Assembly: GCA_947471745.1 (NCBI GenBank)
Contig: CANJKZ010000063.1
Coordinates: forward strand, 847,001 to 911,000
Reading direction: 5' to 3'
DNA from: Closterium sp. Naga37s-1
Lineage: Eukaryota > Streptophyta > Zygnematophyceae > Desmidiales > Closteriaceae
Length of the DNA: 64,000 bases
The notes beneath the pieces were generated by a model, which worked only from the letters and a program-made list of their open reading frames with translations, ran no database searches and was not told where the DNA came from. Positions 22,480 through 33,368 of this stretch are shown here, piece after piece. Positions within the stretch are counted from its first letter, which is position 1, and every line of letters starts with the position of its first letter. The translations under genes and the position numbers were made by a program.

Positions 22480-23285
22480 TTGCGCCGCCCTTACCTACGC
22501 GAGCCCGCCGCCCTTACGTCGCGGCCCAGCCGCCCTCACGTCGCGGCCCCGCCGCCCTCACCTACGCGGCCCCGCCGCCCTTAAGTCGCGGCCCCGCCGC
22601 CCTCACGTCGCGGCCCCGCCGCCCTCACGTCGCGGCCCCGCCGCCCTCACGTCGCGGCCCCGTCGCCCTTGCCTACGCGGCCCCGCCGCCCTCACGTCGC
22701 GACCCCGCCGCCCTCACGTCGCGGCCCCGCCGCCCTCACCTACGCGGCCCCGCCGCCCTTAAGTCGCGGCCCCGCCGCCCTCACGTCGCGGCCCCGCCGC
22801 CCTCACGTCGCGGCCCCACCGCCCTTGCCTACGCGGCCCCGCCGCCCTCACCTACGCGGCCCCGCCGCCCTCACGTCGCGGCCCCGCCGCCCTCACGTCA
22901 CGGCCTCGCCGCCCTTGCCTACGCGGCCCCGCCGCCCTCACCTTCACGGCCCCGCCGCCCTCACGTCGCGGCCCCGCCGCCCTCACTTCGCGGCCCCGCC
23001 GCCCTCACCTACGCGGCCCCGCCGCCCCACTTCGCGGCCCCGCCGCCTACGGTACCGGCCCCGCCGCCTATCCTCACCGGCCCCGCCGCCTACGACCGCC
23101 GAGCCGCCCTGCCGCCGAGCCGCCGAGCCGCCCTGCCGCCGAGCCGCCCTGCCGCCGAGCCGCCCGGGAGCCGAGCCGCCGAGCCGCCCTGCCGCCGAGC
23201 CGCCCGGGAGCCGAGCCGCCCAGCAGCCGAGCCGCCGAGCCGCCCAGCCGCCGGGCCGCCCTACTGCCGAGCCGCCCGACCTGCC
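22480..23285 (+). repeat. GC-rich tandem repeats in the Copia-2 leader
   Basis: About 25 units of 19-22 bp (GCGGCCCCGCCGCCCTCACGT and variants) occupy 22500-23085. They are followed at 23095-23280 by GCCGAGCCGCC-type units. The Pro/Arg-rich open frames over this array are repeat artefacts and are not called as a gene. Confidence 0.85.
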
Positions 23286-23359
23286 CTGCCTGGTGAGCAC
23301 AGCACCACTGTTACTGCGTGCCCTTCCCCTACTGCTTGCACTACTACACTGTTGTCGTC

Positions 23360-26300
23360 ATGGCTACCCCTAGTGTCCTCGCTTTTGACGCTGAGGGTCG
23401 AGCCATTGACTTTGAGGTCTGGGTCGACGACCTGCAGCTGTTCTTACAGTGCGATAGGGCGGACGGTCTTTCCCTCTTTGACCTCACCTCTGGCGCCTCT
23501 CCTGCCCCTGCTGCTGATGCTGACCCCACTGTTCGCTCTCAGTGGGCCACCCGCGATGCTGCTGCACGTCTTGCTGTGCGTCGCCACCTGCCTACCACTG
23601 AGCGCGCGCACTTTAGTCAGTACAAGAGTGCTCAGACCTTGTACGACGCTGTAGTTGCGCGCTACTCTTCCCCTGCCACTGCTGCCCTGAGCCGCCTCAT
23701 GCTACCGTACCTCTTTCCTGACCTTGCTGCCTTTCCCACTGTCGCTGACCTCATTACGCACCTCCGCACTAGTGACACTCGCTACCGCGCCGCCCTTCCT
23801 GCTGAGTTCTGCGCCAAGAACCCCCCCCCCATGTACATCACTCTCTATTACATAGTCACACGCCTCCCTGACTCCCTTCGCGTAGTCAGGGACCACTTCC
23901 TCTCAGTCTGTCCCACCACTCTCACTGTCGACCTCCTCGAGAAGTCCCTCCTGGCGGCGGAGAAGAGCATCGTCGCTGTAGGAGCCTCTCGTGGTGACCC
24001 TCGCACCCCCATCTTTGAGGGGTGTTCTCCTTCCCCCCTGCTGCCCTCTGTTGCCTCTGCTGCTGCTGCCGACCTGCTTGGTCTTGAGTCGGTCTGCGCG
24101 GCGTCTGCCCCTAGCGGGAGACGCCGCCCTGGCAGGGGCAAGGGGGGCAAGGGCGCGGGTGGAACTGGCGGGGGCGGTGGAGGTGGCGGTGGAGGCGACG
24201 GAGGGAGTGGGGGTGGCGGTGGGAGTGGTGGCGGGGGCGGTGGTGGCGGTGGCAGCAGCGGAGGAGGAGGCGGTGGTGGCGGCAGCGGTGGGAGCGGAGG
24301 CAGCGGTGGTGGTGGAGGTGGAGGCGGCGGTGGCGGAGGGGGTGGAGCTGGTCGGGGTGGTGCCCCGCAGCGTAGCGGCTCTGGTGGTGGCCAGCGTCAG
24401 CAGCAGCAGCAGCAGCAGCGTTCGCGGGACATCCCCCCGCCCCAGCAGCTCCGTGAGTGGTACACGCAGCGTCAGCGGGGTGGGGGTTTTGGTCCGTGCA
24501 CCTACGTCCTTCGTTCCGGCGACCGCGCGGGTGAGCAGTGTGGGGGTGCCCACCCCACCCAGCGCTGCTTTGGCCGCCTGACGGACGCTTGGCGTCAGCA
24601 GTTCCCCGAGGCTAGTGAGATTCCCCGTTGGGGAGAGCTGTCTAGGGCTGGCGTAGCTATCTTTGATCTTGACTTTGATGCTATCCTTGCTGCCATGTAT
24701 GCTGTGACTATTAGTGAGGAGGGTGACTGTTACCGGTGTTTCCCGCCCGACCCGGGCATTGGTACTGCTGCGCTAGGTACTTCTGCGGCTGCTGCTCTAG
24801 GTGCCAGTGCGTCTGCACTCTCAGGTACTGGTGAGGCTGCGCTCTCAGGTACTGCGTCGGCTTCGGCCTCCCTCACCTTCACGCTTGACTCAGGGGCTTC
24901 TCGCTCCTTCTTTCGAGACCGCACCACACTCACGCCGCTTGGCCGGCCGGTTGCAGTCTCCCTGGCTGACCCCTCTGGGGGTCCTGTCCTCTCTCACTTC
25001 TCCACTGTCCTCCCGTGTCCGGCTGCCCCCTCGGGCACCTTGTCTGGTCTGTACCTCCCCTCGTTCTCGACGAACTTGGTGAGTGGTGCTGACCTGCAGG
25101 ATGCGGGGGTTCACCAGTTTACTCCTGCGAGTCAGCGGGTGACCCACTGCTCGGACGCCCGCACCGGCCGACACCTGGCCACGTTTTCGCGTCGGCCGGG
25201 GTCGAGTCTCTACACCCTGACCACTGAGTCTCCTCCTGTCCCTGCGTCTGGCCAGGTAGCTGCGTCGCGTCAGGTGTTTGCTGCTGCGTCCAGGTCTGGT
25301 CCTGAGTCTGCCCCCTGCTCGTGTCGCCGCCTGTCTCAGGAGACTCTCCTGTGGCACCACCGTCTTGGCCACCCCTCCTTGCCTCGTCTTCGAGGCATGG
25401 CTTCCCGTGTCCTTGTCTCTGGTCTTCCCCGGTCTCTCCCTCCCCTTCCTTCGGGACCCGGACCTTCCTGTGTCCCCTGTGTCGAGGGGCGGCTCCGGGC
25501 TGCCCCTCACTCCTCCCAGTTTCCCCCGACAGAGGCTCCTCTGTAGACGCTTCACATGGACGTGTGGGGCCCGGCCCGCGTCCGTGGGCAGGGTCACGAG
25601 CGCTACTTCCTGCTGGTGGTTGACGACTACTCGCGTTACACCACAGTCTTCCCCTTGCGCAGCAAGGGTGATGTCACTGAGGTGTTGATCGACTGGATCC
25701 GCGCAGCTCGTCTCCAGCTCAGGAGGAGCTTCGGCTCGGACTTTCCTGTTCTGCGTCTGCACTCTGACCGAGGTGGAGAGTTCTCCTCTGGCCTTCTGCG
25801 AGCCTACTGTTGTGCACGAGGCATCCGCCAGACCTTTACGCTTCCGGACTCTCCACAGCAAAATGGGATTGCTGAGCGCCGCATTGGCATGGTCATGGAC
25901 GTCGCTCGTACGTCCATGATGCATGCGGCTGCCCCCCATTTTCTGTGGCCGTTTGCGGTTCGGTACGCGGCGCATCAGATCAACCTTCACCCCAGGGTCT
26001 CCCGGCCGGAGACCTCCCCAGCTCTGCTGTGGACGGGGAAGGTCGGCGATGCGTCTGCGTTCCGTGTCTGGGGATCTCGGGCGTTTGTCCGCGACTTGTC
26101 TGCGGACAAGCTGTCCCCTCGTGCTGCTCCCTGTGTCTTCCTCGGCCTCCCCCCTGACGCCCCAGGGTGGCAGTTCTACCACCCCTCCTCTCGTCGTGTT
26201 CTGTCCTCCCAGGACGTCACGTTCGACGAGTCAGTCCCCTTCTACCGCCTCTTCCCCTACCGCACTCCTTCCCTCCCCCCGCCACCGCACTTCCTTGTGC

Positions 26301-29275
26301 CAGGTCCCCCCCCGGTAGACCCCCTTCCCCCTCAGGGTCCTGCCCCTTCAGGTGTGTCCCAGGTAGATGCAGTCGAGCCGGTCGAGGTTGCTGGTGACTC
26401 TGGTCCTGCTGCGGGTGCTGAGCCTGGGGGTGCTGACTCTGGGGGTGCTACGCACGTGGGTGCTGAGCCTGGGGGTGCTGAGCCTGGGGGTGCTGAGTCT
26501 GGGGGTGCTGAGCCTGGGGGTACTGCGACTGGGGGTGCTGAGCCTGGGGGTGCGGAGTCTGGGGGTGCTGAGCCTGGGGGTGCTGCGACTGGGGGTGCTG
26601 AGCCAGGGGGTGCTGCGTCTGGAGCTGCTGAGCCTGGAGCTGCGGAGCCTGCGGCCACTGGACCTCCCCTTGTGGCGTCTGGCGGTGCGGGACCTGGCGG
26701 TTCTCCGGGTGCTTCGCCTCGGCGGGAGCCCCTCTCTCCACAGGAGCTGCGCGAGTGGTTTGCTCGCCGCTGGAGACGTACTGCTGGAACTGGAGCTCCT
26801 TCGGCTGCTGAGGGTACTTGTGCCGCTGGTCCCGGAGCTGCTGGGCCCTCGGGTCCGCCTGGAGCTGGAGCTGCTGCGGGTGTTGGTGCTGAGACTGCTG
26901 CTGTCCTTCCTGGCGGTGGTCCTGCTGCGGGTGCTGCTGGTGCTGCTGGAGGTCCTGCCGCTGGAGGTGCTGTTGGCGCTGGTGCTGCTGCTGAGGGTGC
27001 TGTCCCTGCTGTGTCTGGAGTCGCCGCGCGGCCTCGGCCGTACTTCGTTCCGCTCCTACAGCAGGTTCTTGGTCTTTCTCCTCCTGCAGCGTGTCCACCG
27101 CCTGTTCAGTCACAGTCCCAGTTAGAGCCCGCCTCCCCACTTCCTGCTCCCTCTCCTTACACTGGTCCCACTGGAGGTCTTGCTGAGCGTCGTGAGCCTG
27201 CGTCTCGTCCTGCGTCGCCTGTTCGTGCTGCTCGCGCTAGTGGTCGCGGTTCGCGTCAGCGTCCTCCTCCTGTCCCTGGCACGCACCGGATGTCTTTGCG
27301 TCCGTCCACTGCTCCTCTGCGTGCCCCTTTGCCTTCTCCTCCTGAGTCCTCCCTTCCTGCACTTACCGACCCAGAGTCCGACTCTCTTCGTGCTGCTAGT
27401 CCTACTGTCACACGTCTCCTTGCTACTGTCGTCACTGACCCCTCTTTTGAGTCCACTGCTGCGTCTGCGCTTGTTGCTGAGCTCGTCGACTTTGCTGCTC
27501 GCTGTCGTCTAGACTACGCTGCCGGTCTTGTTGCTGAGTCTGCGTCTGTCTGTCCTCCGTCCGTCGGGGGTGAGTGTGCTCTTGGCACGGACGTCCTTGA
27601 GGACAGGCAGGAGGAGTTCCAGTGTCTGGCTGCTGCTTCACCTCATCTCGCGTCCGTACTACTTGCCCCTGAGGGAGACCCGGATGCACTAGACATCCCG
27701 ACTCCGCGCTCTTACGCGGAGGCCGTAGAGGGTCCCTACTCCTCTCAGTGGCAGGCAGCTATGGATGCAGAGATGGCGTCCTGGAAGTCCACAGGCACCT
27801 ACGTTGACGCGGTGCCCCCTCCTGGGGCGAACATCGTCAGTGGCATGTGGATCTTCAGGGTGAAGCGGCCGCCGGGCTCTCCACCTGTCTTCAAGGCGCG
27901 GTACGTCGCTCGTGGCTTCAGTCAGCGGCAGGGAGTTGACTACTTTCAGACCTTCTCTCCCACCCCGAAGTTGACCACTCTTCGGGTGCTGCTGCACATA
28001 GCCGCTCAGCGCGACTACGAGCTCCACTCTCTTGACTTCAGCACTGCTTTCTTGCAGGGTAGCCTGCACGAGGAGATCTGGCTGCGCCGTCCACCTGGCT
28101 TCACTGGGACTTTCCCTCCTGGCACCCAGTGGAGCCTCCGACGGCCAGTCTACGGTCTCCGCCAGGCACCGCGTGAGTGGCACGACACACTGAGGACTAC
28201 GCTTGCGGCTCTTGGGTTTGCTCCCTCTACTCCTGACCCGTCGTTGTTTCTGCGCATCGACACTTCTTTGCCGCCGTTCTACATCCTCGTGTACGTCGAC
28301 GACTTGGTCTTTGCCACAGCTGACACTGCTGGACTAGCCTACGTGAAGTCCGAGCTGCAGAAGAGACACACGTGCACAGACCTGGGTGAACTGCGCAGCT
28401 ACCTTGGCTTGCAGATCACTCGGGACAGAGCACGCCGCACCATTACCTTGACTCAGTCACACATGGTGCAGCAGGTCCTTCAGCGCTTCGGCTTCACGTA
28501 CTCCTCGCCTCAGGCCACTCCTCTGTCTACTCGCCACTCGCTCTCAGCTCTGCCTTCGGATGAGTCCGTAGAGTCGAGTGGCCCGTACCCAGAGCTTGTT
28601 GGCTGCCTCATGTACCTGATGACCTGCACACGACCTGACCTTGCATACCCTCTTAGCATTCTTGCACGCTATGTTGCTCCTGGGAGACACCGACCAGAGC
28701 ACATGGCTGCAGCGAAGAGGGTGTTGCGCTACTTGTGCAGTACGTCGGGCATGGGGCTAGTGCTTGGAGGGCGGAGTCCAGTGGTCCTCACTGGGCACGC
28801 GGACGCTTCTTGGGCTGACGACCAGGCTACGCAGCGGTCGTCGCAGGGTTACACCTTCAGTCTTGGTTCCGGCTCTGTCTCGTGGCGGGCTACTCGCTCG
28901 TCCTCTGTTCTCGGCTCCAGTTGTGAGGCTGAGATCTACGCCGGGGCCATGGCTGCACAGGAGCTTCGCTGGCTCACCTACCTGCTGACTGACCTTGGAG
29001 AGCAGCCTCGTTCTCCTCCAGTGCTGTACGTAGACAACAAGGCCATGCTGGCCTTGTGTCGAGAGCAGCGCTTGGAGCACAGAACGAAGCACATTGCTCT
29101 CCGTTACTTTCTTGCTCGTGAGCTGCAGCAGCGTGGTCAGTTGCGACTTGCGTACGTGGCCTCTGAGGCCAACACTGCTGATGTGTTCACCAAGGCACTT
29201 GCGCCTTGTGACCATCAGCGCTTCTGCACTCAGTTGGGTCTTGTACCTGTCTTGCCTCACTTGCTCTCCTCTTGA
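23360..29275 (+). CDS. Copia-2 gag-pol coding region
   Basis: Domains in order: gag from MATPSVLAFDAEGRAIDFEV at 23360 to about 24130; a Gly-rich tract about 24150-24370; a Cys-containing segment near 24500-24570; protease with DSGAS near 24887; GAG-pre-integrase with LLWHHRLGHPSLPRL near 25350; integrase core about 25555-26050 with VVDDYSR, LHSDRGGEF and QQNGIAERR; an Ala/Gly/Pro/Glu-rich spacer of in-frame repeats about 26395-27000; reverse transcriptase about 27750-28500 with KARYVARGF, LDFSTAFLQG and YVDDLVF; RNase H about 28795-29230 with GHADASWADD, SSCEAEIYA and RTKHIALRYF. It looks almost whole, with about one break. Alternative upstream Met at 23318. Confidence 0.92.
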
Positions 29276-29480
29276 CCTTGCTTGTACTGTCACATATATA
29301 TACCTGCTCTTGCTTGTCTAGCTCTATATATATATGTGTCCTCCTGCATGTGAACTGGCCTTGTGGCCTTGTCGTTGTGCTCGGACTGTGTGGTGACTTT
29401 GTGATCCACCCTGAGCTTGCTGTGCTTTGCGTGACTGGTCTTGTGACCCCTTGTTCTCCCCCACTTTGCCTATGGGGGTG

Positions 29481-29615
29481 TGTCAGAACATTATATAGCT
29501 TATGCTGTTGTGTAGGCTATAGTGGGGTATCCCATAGGGGGTACAACCCAATTAGGGTTTCCTATATGTACTCACTTCATTCATAGTTCATTCATTTCGC
29601 GTTCTCCTCTCCACA
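29481..29615 (+). repeat. Copia-2 3' LTR (135 bp)
   Basis: Nearly identical to the 5' LTR. Followed directly by the second copy of the CGGAC duplication. Confidence 0.95.
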
Positions 29616-29996
29616 CGGACTTGGTCCCGGAAACTGATGAATGAGCTCCATCCGGATGTACTGTGGAAGAGGTCACAACGGTGGTCTGAGCGCTTTTGGC
29701 AACAGTGAAATTTAAGCGTCCGCGCCAAGACCAAAGTCGGGCAAAAGCTTCTCCGATCTGTAGTGGTATTTTGCCATGAATTCGTTTGATTTTGTTGTTC
29801 TATCGATGGATTCATCGATTAGTCGATTTGTTTTTGCCTTTGTGTGTTGTTTGTTTTTTAAGGTTACGCGGAGCAGATGAAGAGCCTCTGGCAGTTCGTT
29901 CGCGACAAGCGCCGCAAATAGGACATTTGCTCGCGTTGGATCACCAACGCTGATCAGACACATCTATTGCTTGAGATGCCTGCGGACCACGTCGTA

Positions 29997-30402
29997 TGTT
30001 ACAATCCCACGGGGGACTTAGCTGGGATCGGCCTCAGGGTTGTTCGCAGGTAGTTTGCAGCGGTAGTAAGTCAAATGACTCCTATCAGAATGAATGCAAA
30101 ATGACAGAATTTTTTATAACAAAGACATACATAGGTTTAAGTAGGACTACAAAGTGAATACAAAACTACCTAGCTAGCCATGTACTCTAAGGGGTACATT
30201 CCCTTATCACATCAACACTTTAACCGTGCAGCGCAGGAATCGCTTTGAACCGGTTTCCTCCATTTTCCTGCTGCTGTATCTGCATGCGACGGTCACGATG
30301 CCATGTGACCCTTTGATTATTCTCGACCCTTCGTCTTCATCCTCGATAGTGTCTTGACATTGTTACGTACAGTAATTTTTAGTTTCATTCCTTATCTTAA
30401 CA
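29997..30402 (-). mobile_element. Degraded solo LTR of the Copia-1 family
   Basis: On the minus strand it aligns with the Copia-1 LTR over its length. Shared landmarks are TGTTACAATC at the left edge, AGTGAATAC/GAATGCAAAATGA, GCCATGTACTCTAAGGGGTA (identical), ACCGTGC(A/G)GCGC and the ATCTTAACA end. It is clearly more diverged than the LTRs at 9975 and 16295. The target duplication is blurred (CGTCG-like on both sides). It splits the transposase remnant between MPADHVV and VDEVGS. Confidence 0.75.
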
Positions 30403-30442
30403 CCGTCGACGAAGTCGGGTCAAGGTCGGTGCCCATAAGAGC

Positions 30443-31409
30443 GGGGATGTTGAAGGAAGTTGGCCCCGCCCTCGCATGGGCAAAGCCGACTTCGTGGTCG
30501 GGTGCGCAGGAGGTGCAACCGACCATCTGCAGAGGGTCACATCGACTTCGTGGTCGGGTGCGCGGGAGGTGCAGCCGACCACCCGCAGAGGTCGACGCCA
30601 GCCTGGGCGTGCAGGTCGACGAAGGTGGTCGTCGACCTGCGCGGAACGACGGTGACATCGTCAACGAGGGTGGTCGACGAAGGTCGTCGGCCCGCGATGA
30701 GACGACGAAGGTCGTCGACCCACGACGACGAAGGTCGTCGACCTTTGATGACGGAGGTCATCGGCATGCAGGGTCACATGGGACTTTGCCCGGTCGACCA
30801 TGTTACCTACTCGACGATGTTCTACAGAGGTACGCGAACGTCGTCGAGGCTGCTGTGGCGAAGTCGACCGACGTGGCAGCACGTGGTCGACGTGGCTCGT
30901 CAGGTGCAACCGTCGGCATGTGGCCGACTTGGAACCTGGGCAATGTGCGCAACAGTGCTCGTCATGCGTAACTGTCTACAAGCACCTGCGAAGTAGGTGC
31001 TTGCACATGCGCCTACAATCACCTGCAGATGCAACGTTGGCAAGCCGCGCGGGTGCTATGTTGGCAAGCCGCGCGGGTGCAGCGTTGCCAGGCCGCCATT
31101 CTGCAGCGTTGGCATGTCGCGCACGAGCTGCGTTGGCGTGCCGCAGACTTGCTACGTTGGCAGGTCGACGACTTTGTCGCGCTGGCGGCCGACCTGCCTG
31201 AGTGCTAGGCAGCCTTTTCATCTGATGTAGTCAATCTTTGTCATTGCTTGTTCATTATGTATTCTCAAATTTCCTAGTGAAACTCTTGCTGTCTTTCCCT
31301 GTGAACGCACAAGTGCTAGAGAACACAGACAGAGCTACGATCACTCTCACAACCAGTGCCTACCCCATGATCTAGTTCCCACCGTTGTAGAGATTTTCTC
31401 CTCAGGGGG
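30443..31409 (+). mobile_element. Solo LTR, about 957 bp, second copy of the GTCGAC-rich family
   Basis: It begins TGTTGAAGGAAGTTGGCC at 30448 and ends TTTTCTCCTCA at 31404. An imperfect 5-bp duplication flanks it (GGGGA at 30443-30447, GGGGG at 31405-31409). It aligns along its length with 19126-20181, including the GTCGAC-rich half, the GTTGGCA tandem repeats (31030-31190) and the CACTCTCACAACC...TCCCACCGTTGTAGA end. It interrupts the transposase remnant. Confidence 0.8.
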
Positions 31410-31752
31410 ATACCAGAATAAACGTGTCATGGTTATGCTGGCGTGCATATCAACGGGCGAGAAACTCAAAGAGTGGGTGCTATTCAAGAGCGCCCGGGTT
31501 CTAAAGGGTGATTTCCCATCAAATGAACAACGTGTGCTAGTATTGTAGGTGGTTGTTATTCTTCTGTGATTGTTTAGTGTCTTCCTGTTCTAACCACAGT
31601 GCCTTTGAAATTCATTACGAGATGATTCTTAACGCGTCAAATTCTGAACAACCACCACCCCTACAATTTCAAGACCTGCCAATCCAAAGGCCCGCTATAT
31701 CAGGCAGATAGAGCTTGCATTCCTGTTCGAATCAATCATATTTCTCTCGACA

Positions 31753-33368
31753 ATGGCGCTTTGCCCTCTAGCAGGCGCCACGTCTCACGCCACTCAAAAC
31801 CCTCTAGCGTCGAGGCCACCCCAACCGTCGATTTCCGGTCGGAGCGCGTCATCTCTATTTTCCCCCCAATTTTTTAAATTTCGCCAATGCCGCCAGCAGC
31901 CTTTGCCACAACAACGGGCTGGGAGCAGAACCTTGGAAAGCCGGAGGGCTGTCGCTGTTATTGCTATGAGTGCGAACCAATCGGACGCTGCCACGACAGC
32001 AGCTTCCGAGGCTAGCGGTAGTGAGTGGCTGGATGCGATGCGGCTATTACTCTAGGTCTTTAGTATTTGCGAAATGTGGTTACAGCAGGCTATCTCCTTC
32101 ACGGCTGAGGGAGGAGACAGTCTGCTGTTACGCCTACAACCATTACCAATCTCCCTCCCTTCCCCCTACCCTCGTTCCCCCTCCTTTCCCCACAATCCGC
32201 CGGTTTCATCCACTCATATCCAGCTCCTGCTTCTGCGTTTATCGGGTTGCACCATGTGGGGATACTGTGCGCGGATCTGGAAAAGGCACTTGACTTCTAC
32301 TGCGGTGTGTTGGGTGAGTGTGTGTGCCGGGTTGACTTTTGGGTTGACTCCAAGTCACCTCCGGATAGGTCACTGAACTTCGACTGACCTGGTGTTCGGT
32401 TAGATTGTGGCGGGATAGTGAAGAGCAAAGCAGAGCTGAAGCAAATGAAGAGTAATTTAGAGATTATTAACGCACAGACAGAGATGGCAGGCTGAGGTGA
32501 AGTGAACTTTTCGACTCTAAAGGCACTGCGGTGGCTGGGTGGGTGTGATGGGACGGCAGAGCAGGGTGCAGAGTTACGCAGGGACAGAGAGCATACATTT
32601 AAGTGAAGGCTGAAAATATTATTATTAGAAAAAAAAAAAAAAAAAAAAAAAAAAGTGTGAGCGTGCTGTAAGATGTGTCGTGCAAATCCGTGAGCGTGCA
32701 TCTTGACTTCCACACCTCCTCCTCTGCCTCCTGGTAACCATCATCTGGTTGCATTGTTTTCCACCCTGAAACAGGCCTGGAGGTGAATGATTCACGGCCC
32801 AATCAGAAGCTGCCATATGGCGGCAAATGGTTGTGGATTGGCCAAGGGGAGGGCAGCAGGGGCGGCATGATCCACCTCATGGTGCTGCCGAATCCTGATC
32901 CGACATCTTGCAGACCCGAGCATGGCGGCCGGGACCGACACACGTGCATTGAGGTTGCTGATGTGGCGCCGCTACAGGCTGCTTTGGATAGAGCAGGTGA
33001 GAAGCCGGCATGACTGGCATGGCATCCGATGGATTGCATGGCATGGGATGACATGCATGGCATGAGGTGTGTCAAGGATAAGCCGAAAGGCTGGGGAAAG
33101 GCGATAACCAGCACGAGCCAGTGAAAGGTTGATGAGCACTTGAGGCAGCTAGTTTGCCATGCAACTGCTGCGTCTCCTTTCCCCTCATGAAAGTAGCTCA
33201 TGCAGATCTCTATGTTGCGTTGCCTTCTGTTGTTGCCCGTTTCTCTATATTGCATGTTGTGCTTGTGGTTACCATGCAGGAATTCCTTACACTATGAGCC
33301 AGTCAGGTCGGCCAGCTGTGTTCTGCCGTGATCCGGATGGGAACGCCTTGGAGTTCGCGCAATTTTAA
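31753..33368 (+). CDS. VOC / glyoxalase I-like protein, probably plastid-targeted
   Basis: Four exons: 31753-32017, 32224-32313, 32775-32996 and 33280-33368. All junctions are GT-AG in phase 1, giving 221 aa. Residues 1 to about 85 are Ser/Ala/Arg-rich and poor in acidic residues, consistent with a chloroplast transit peptide. Residues 94-221 form one vicinal-oxygen-chelate domain: FIGLHHVGILCADLEKALDF then YCGVLGLEV, then GGMIHLMVLPNPDP, then RDRHTCIEVADV, and the terminal CRDPDGNALEF. His98/99, His152, His174 and Glu217 are candidate metal ligands. Plant homologues are annotated as lactoylglutathione lyase/glyoxalase I family proteins. Actual substrate specificity cannot be read from sequence. 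An A tract (about 32631-32654) lies in intron 2. The gene starts about 200 bp downstream of the transposon remnant. Confidence 0.9.

Larger units (their letters stand above)
22228..29620 (+). mobile_element. Ty1/Copia LTR retrotransposon (family Copia-2), young, nearly whole
   Basis: The LTRs at 22233-22367 and 29481-29615 are 135 bp each and differ at one position by eye. They are flanked by the duplication CGGAC (22228-22232 and 29616-29620). The primer site TGGAATCAGAGCAGG follows the 5' LTR, and the polypurine tract GCCTATGGGGGTG precedes the 3' LTR. The coding region has all Copia domains in order and about one break. The short LTR and GC-rich tandem repeats in the leader are distinctive. 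It is inserted in the pogo-like transposase remnant. Confidence 0.96.
21930..31548 (+). pseudogene. pogo/Tigger-like (CENP-B HTH + DDE) DNA transposase remnant, split by three retroelement insertions
   Basis: Pieces in order: 21930-22232 encodes RKRHAYTLHEKLKWLVRLEV then EVSRESGTS (psq/CENP-B N-terminal HTH); the downstream WYRDMELRAYANLIDF lies in a shifted frame, so a frameshift is present. 29621-29780 encodes WSERFWQQ then a stop, then SVRAKTKVGQKL (CENP-B second HTH). 29863-29996 encodes GYAEQMKSLWQFVRDKRRK, a stop, then WITNADQTHLLLEMPADHVV (start of the DDE domain with its first Asp). 30403-30442 encodes VDEVGSRSVPIRAG. About 31423-31548 encodes RVMVMLACISTGEKL then EWVLFKSARV. The NADQT...MP...RVxVMLA...LFK order is typical of pogo-type DDE_1 proteins. 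Part of 29775-29862 may be an intron. The catalytic C-terminus is not found. Confidence 0.75.

Noticed and set aside
22460-23373. Arg/Pro-rich frames upstream of Copia-2 gag
   Set aside because: They are repeat artefacts in the element leader. The real gag begins at about 23360.
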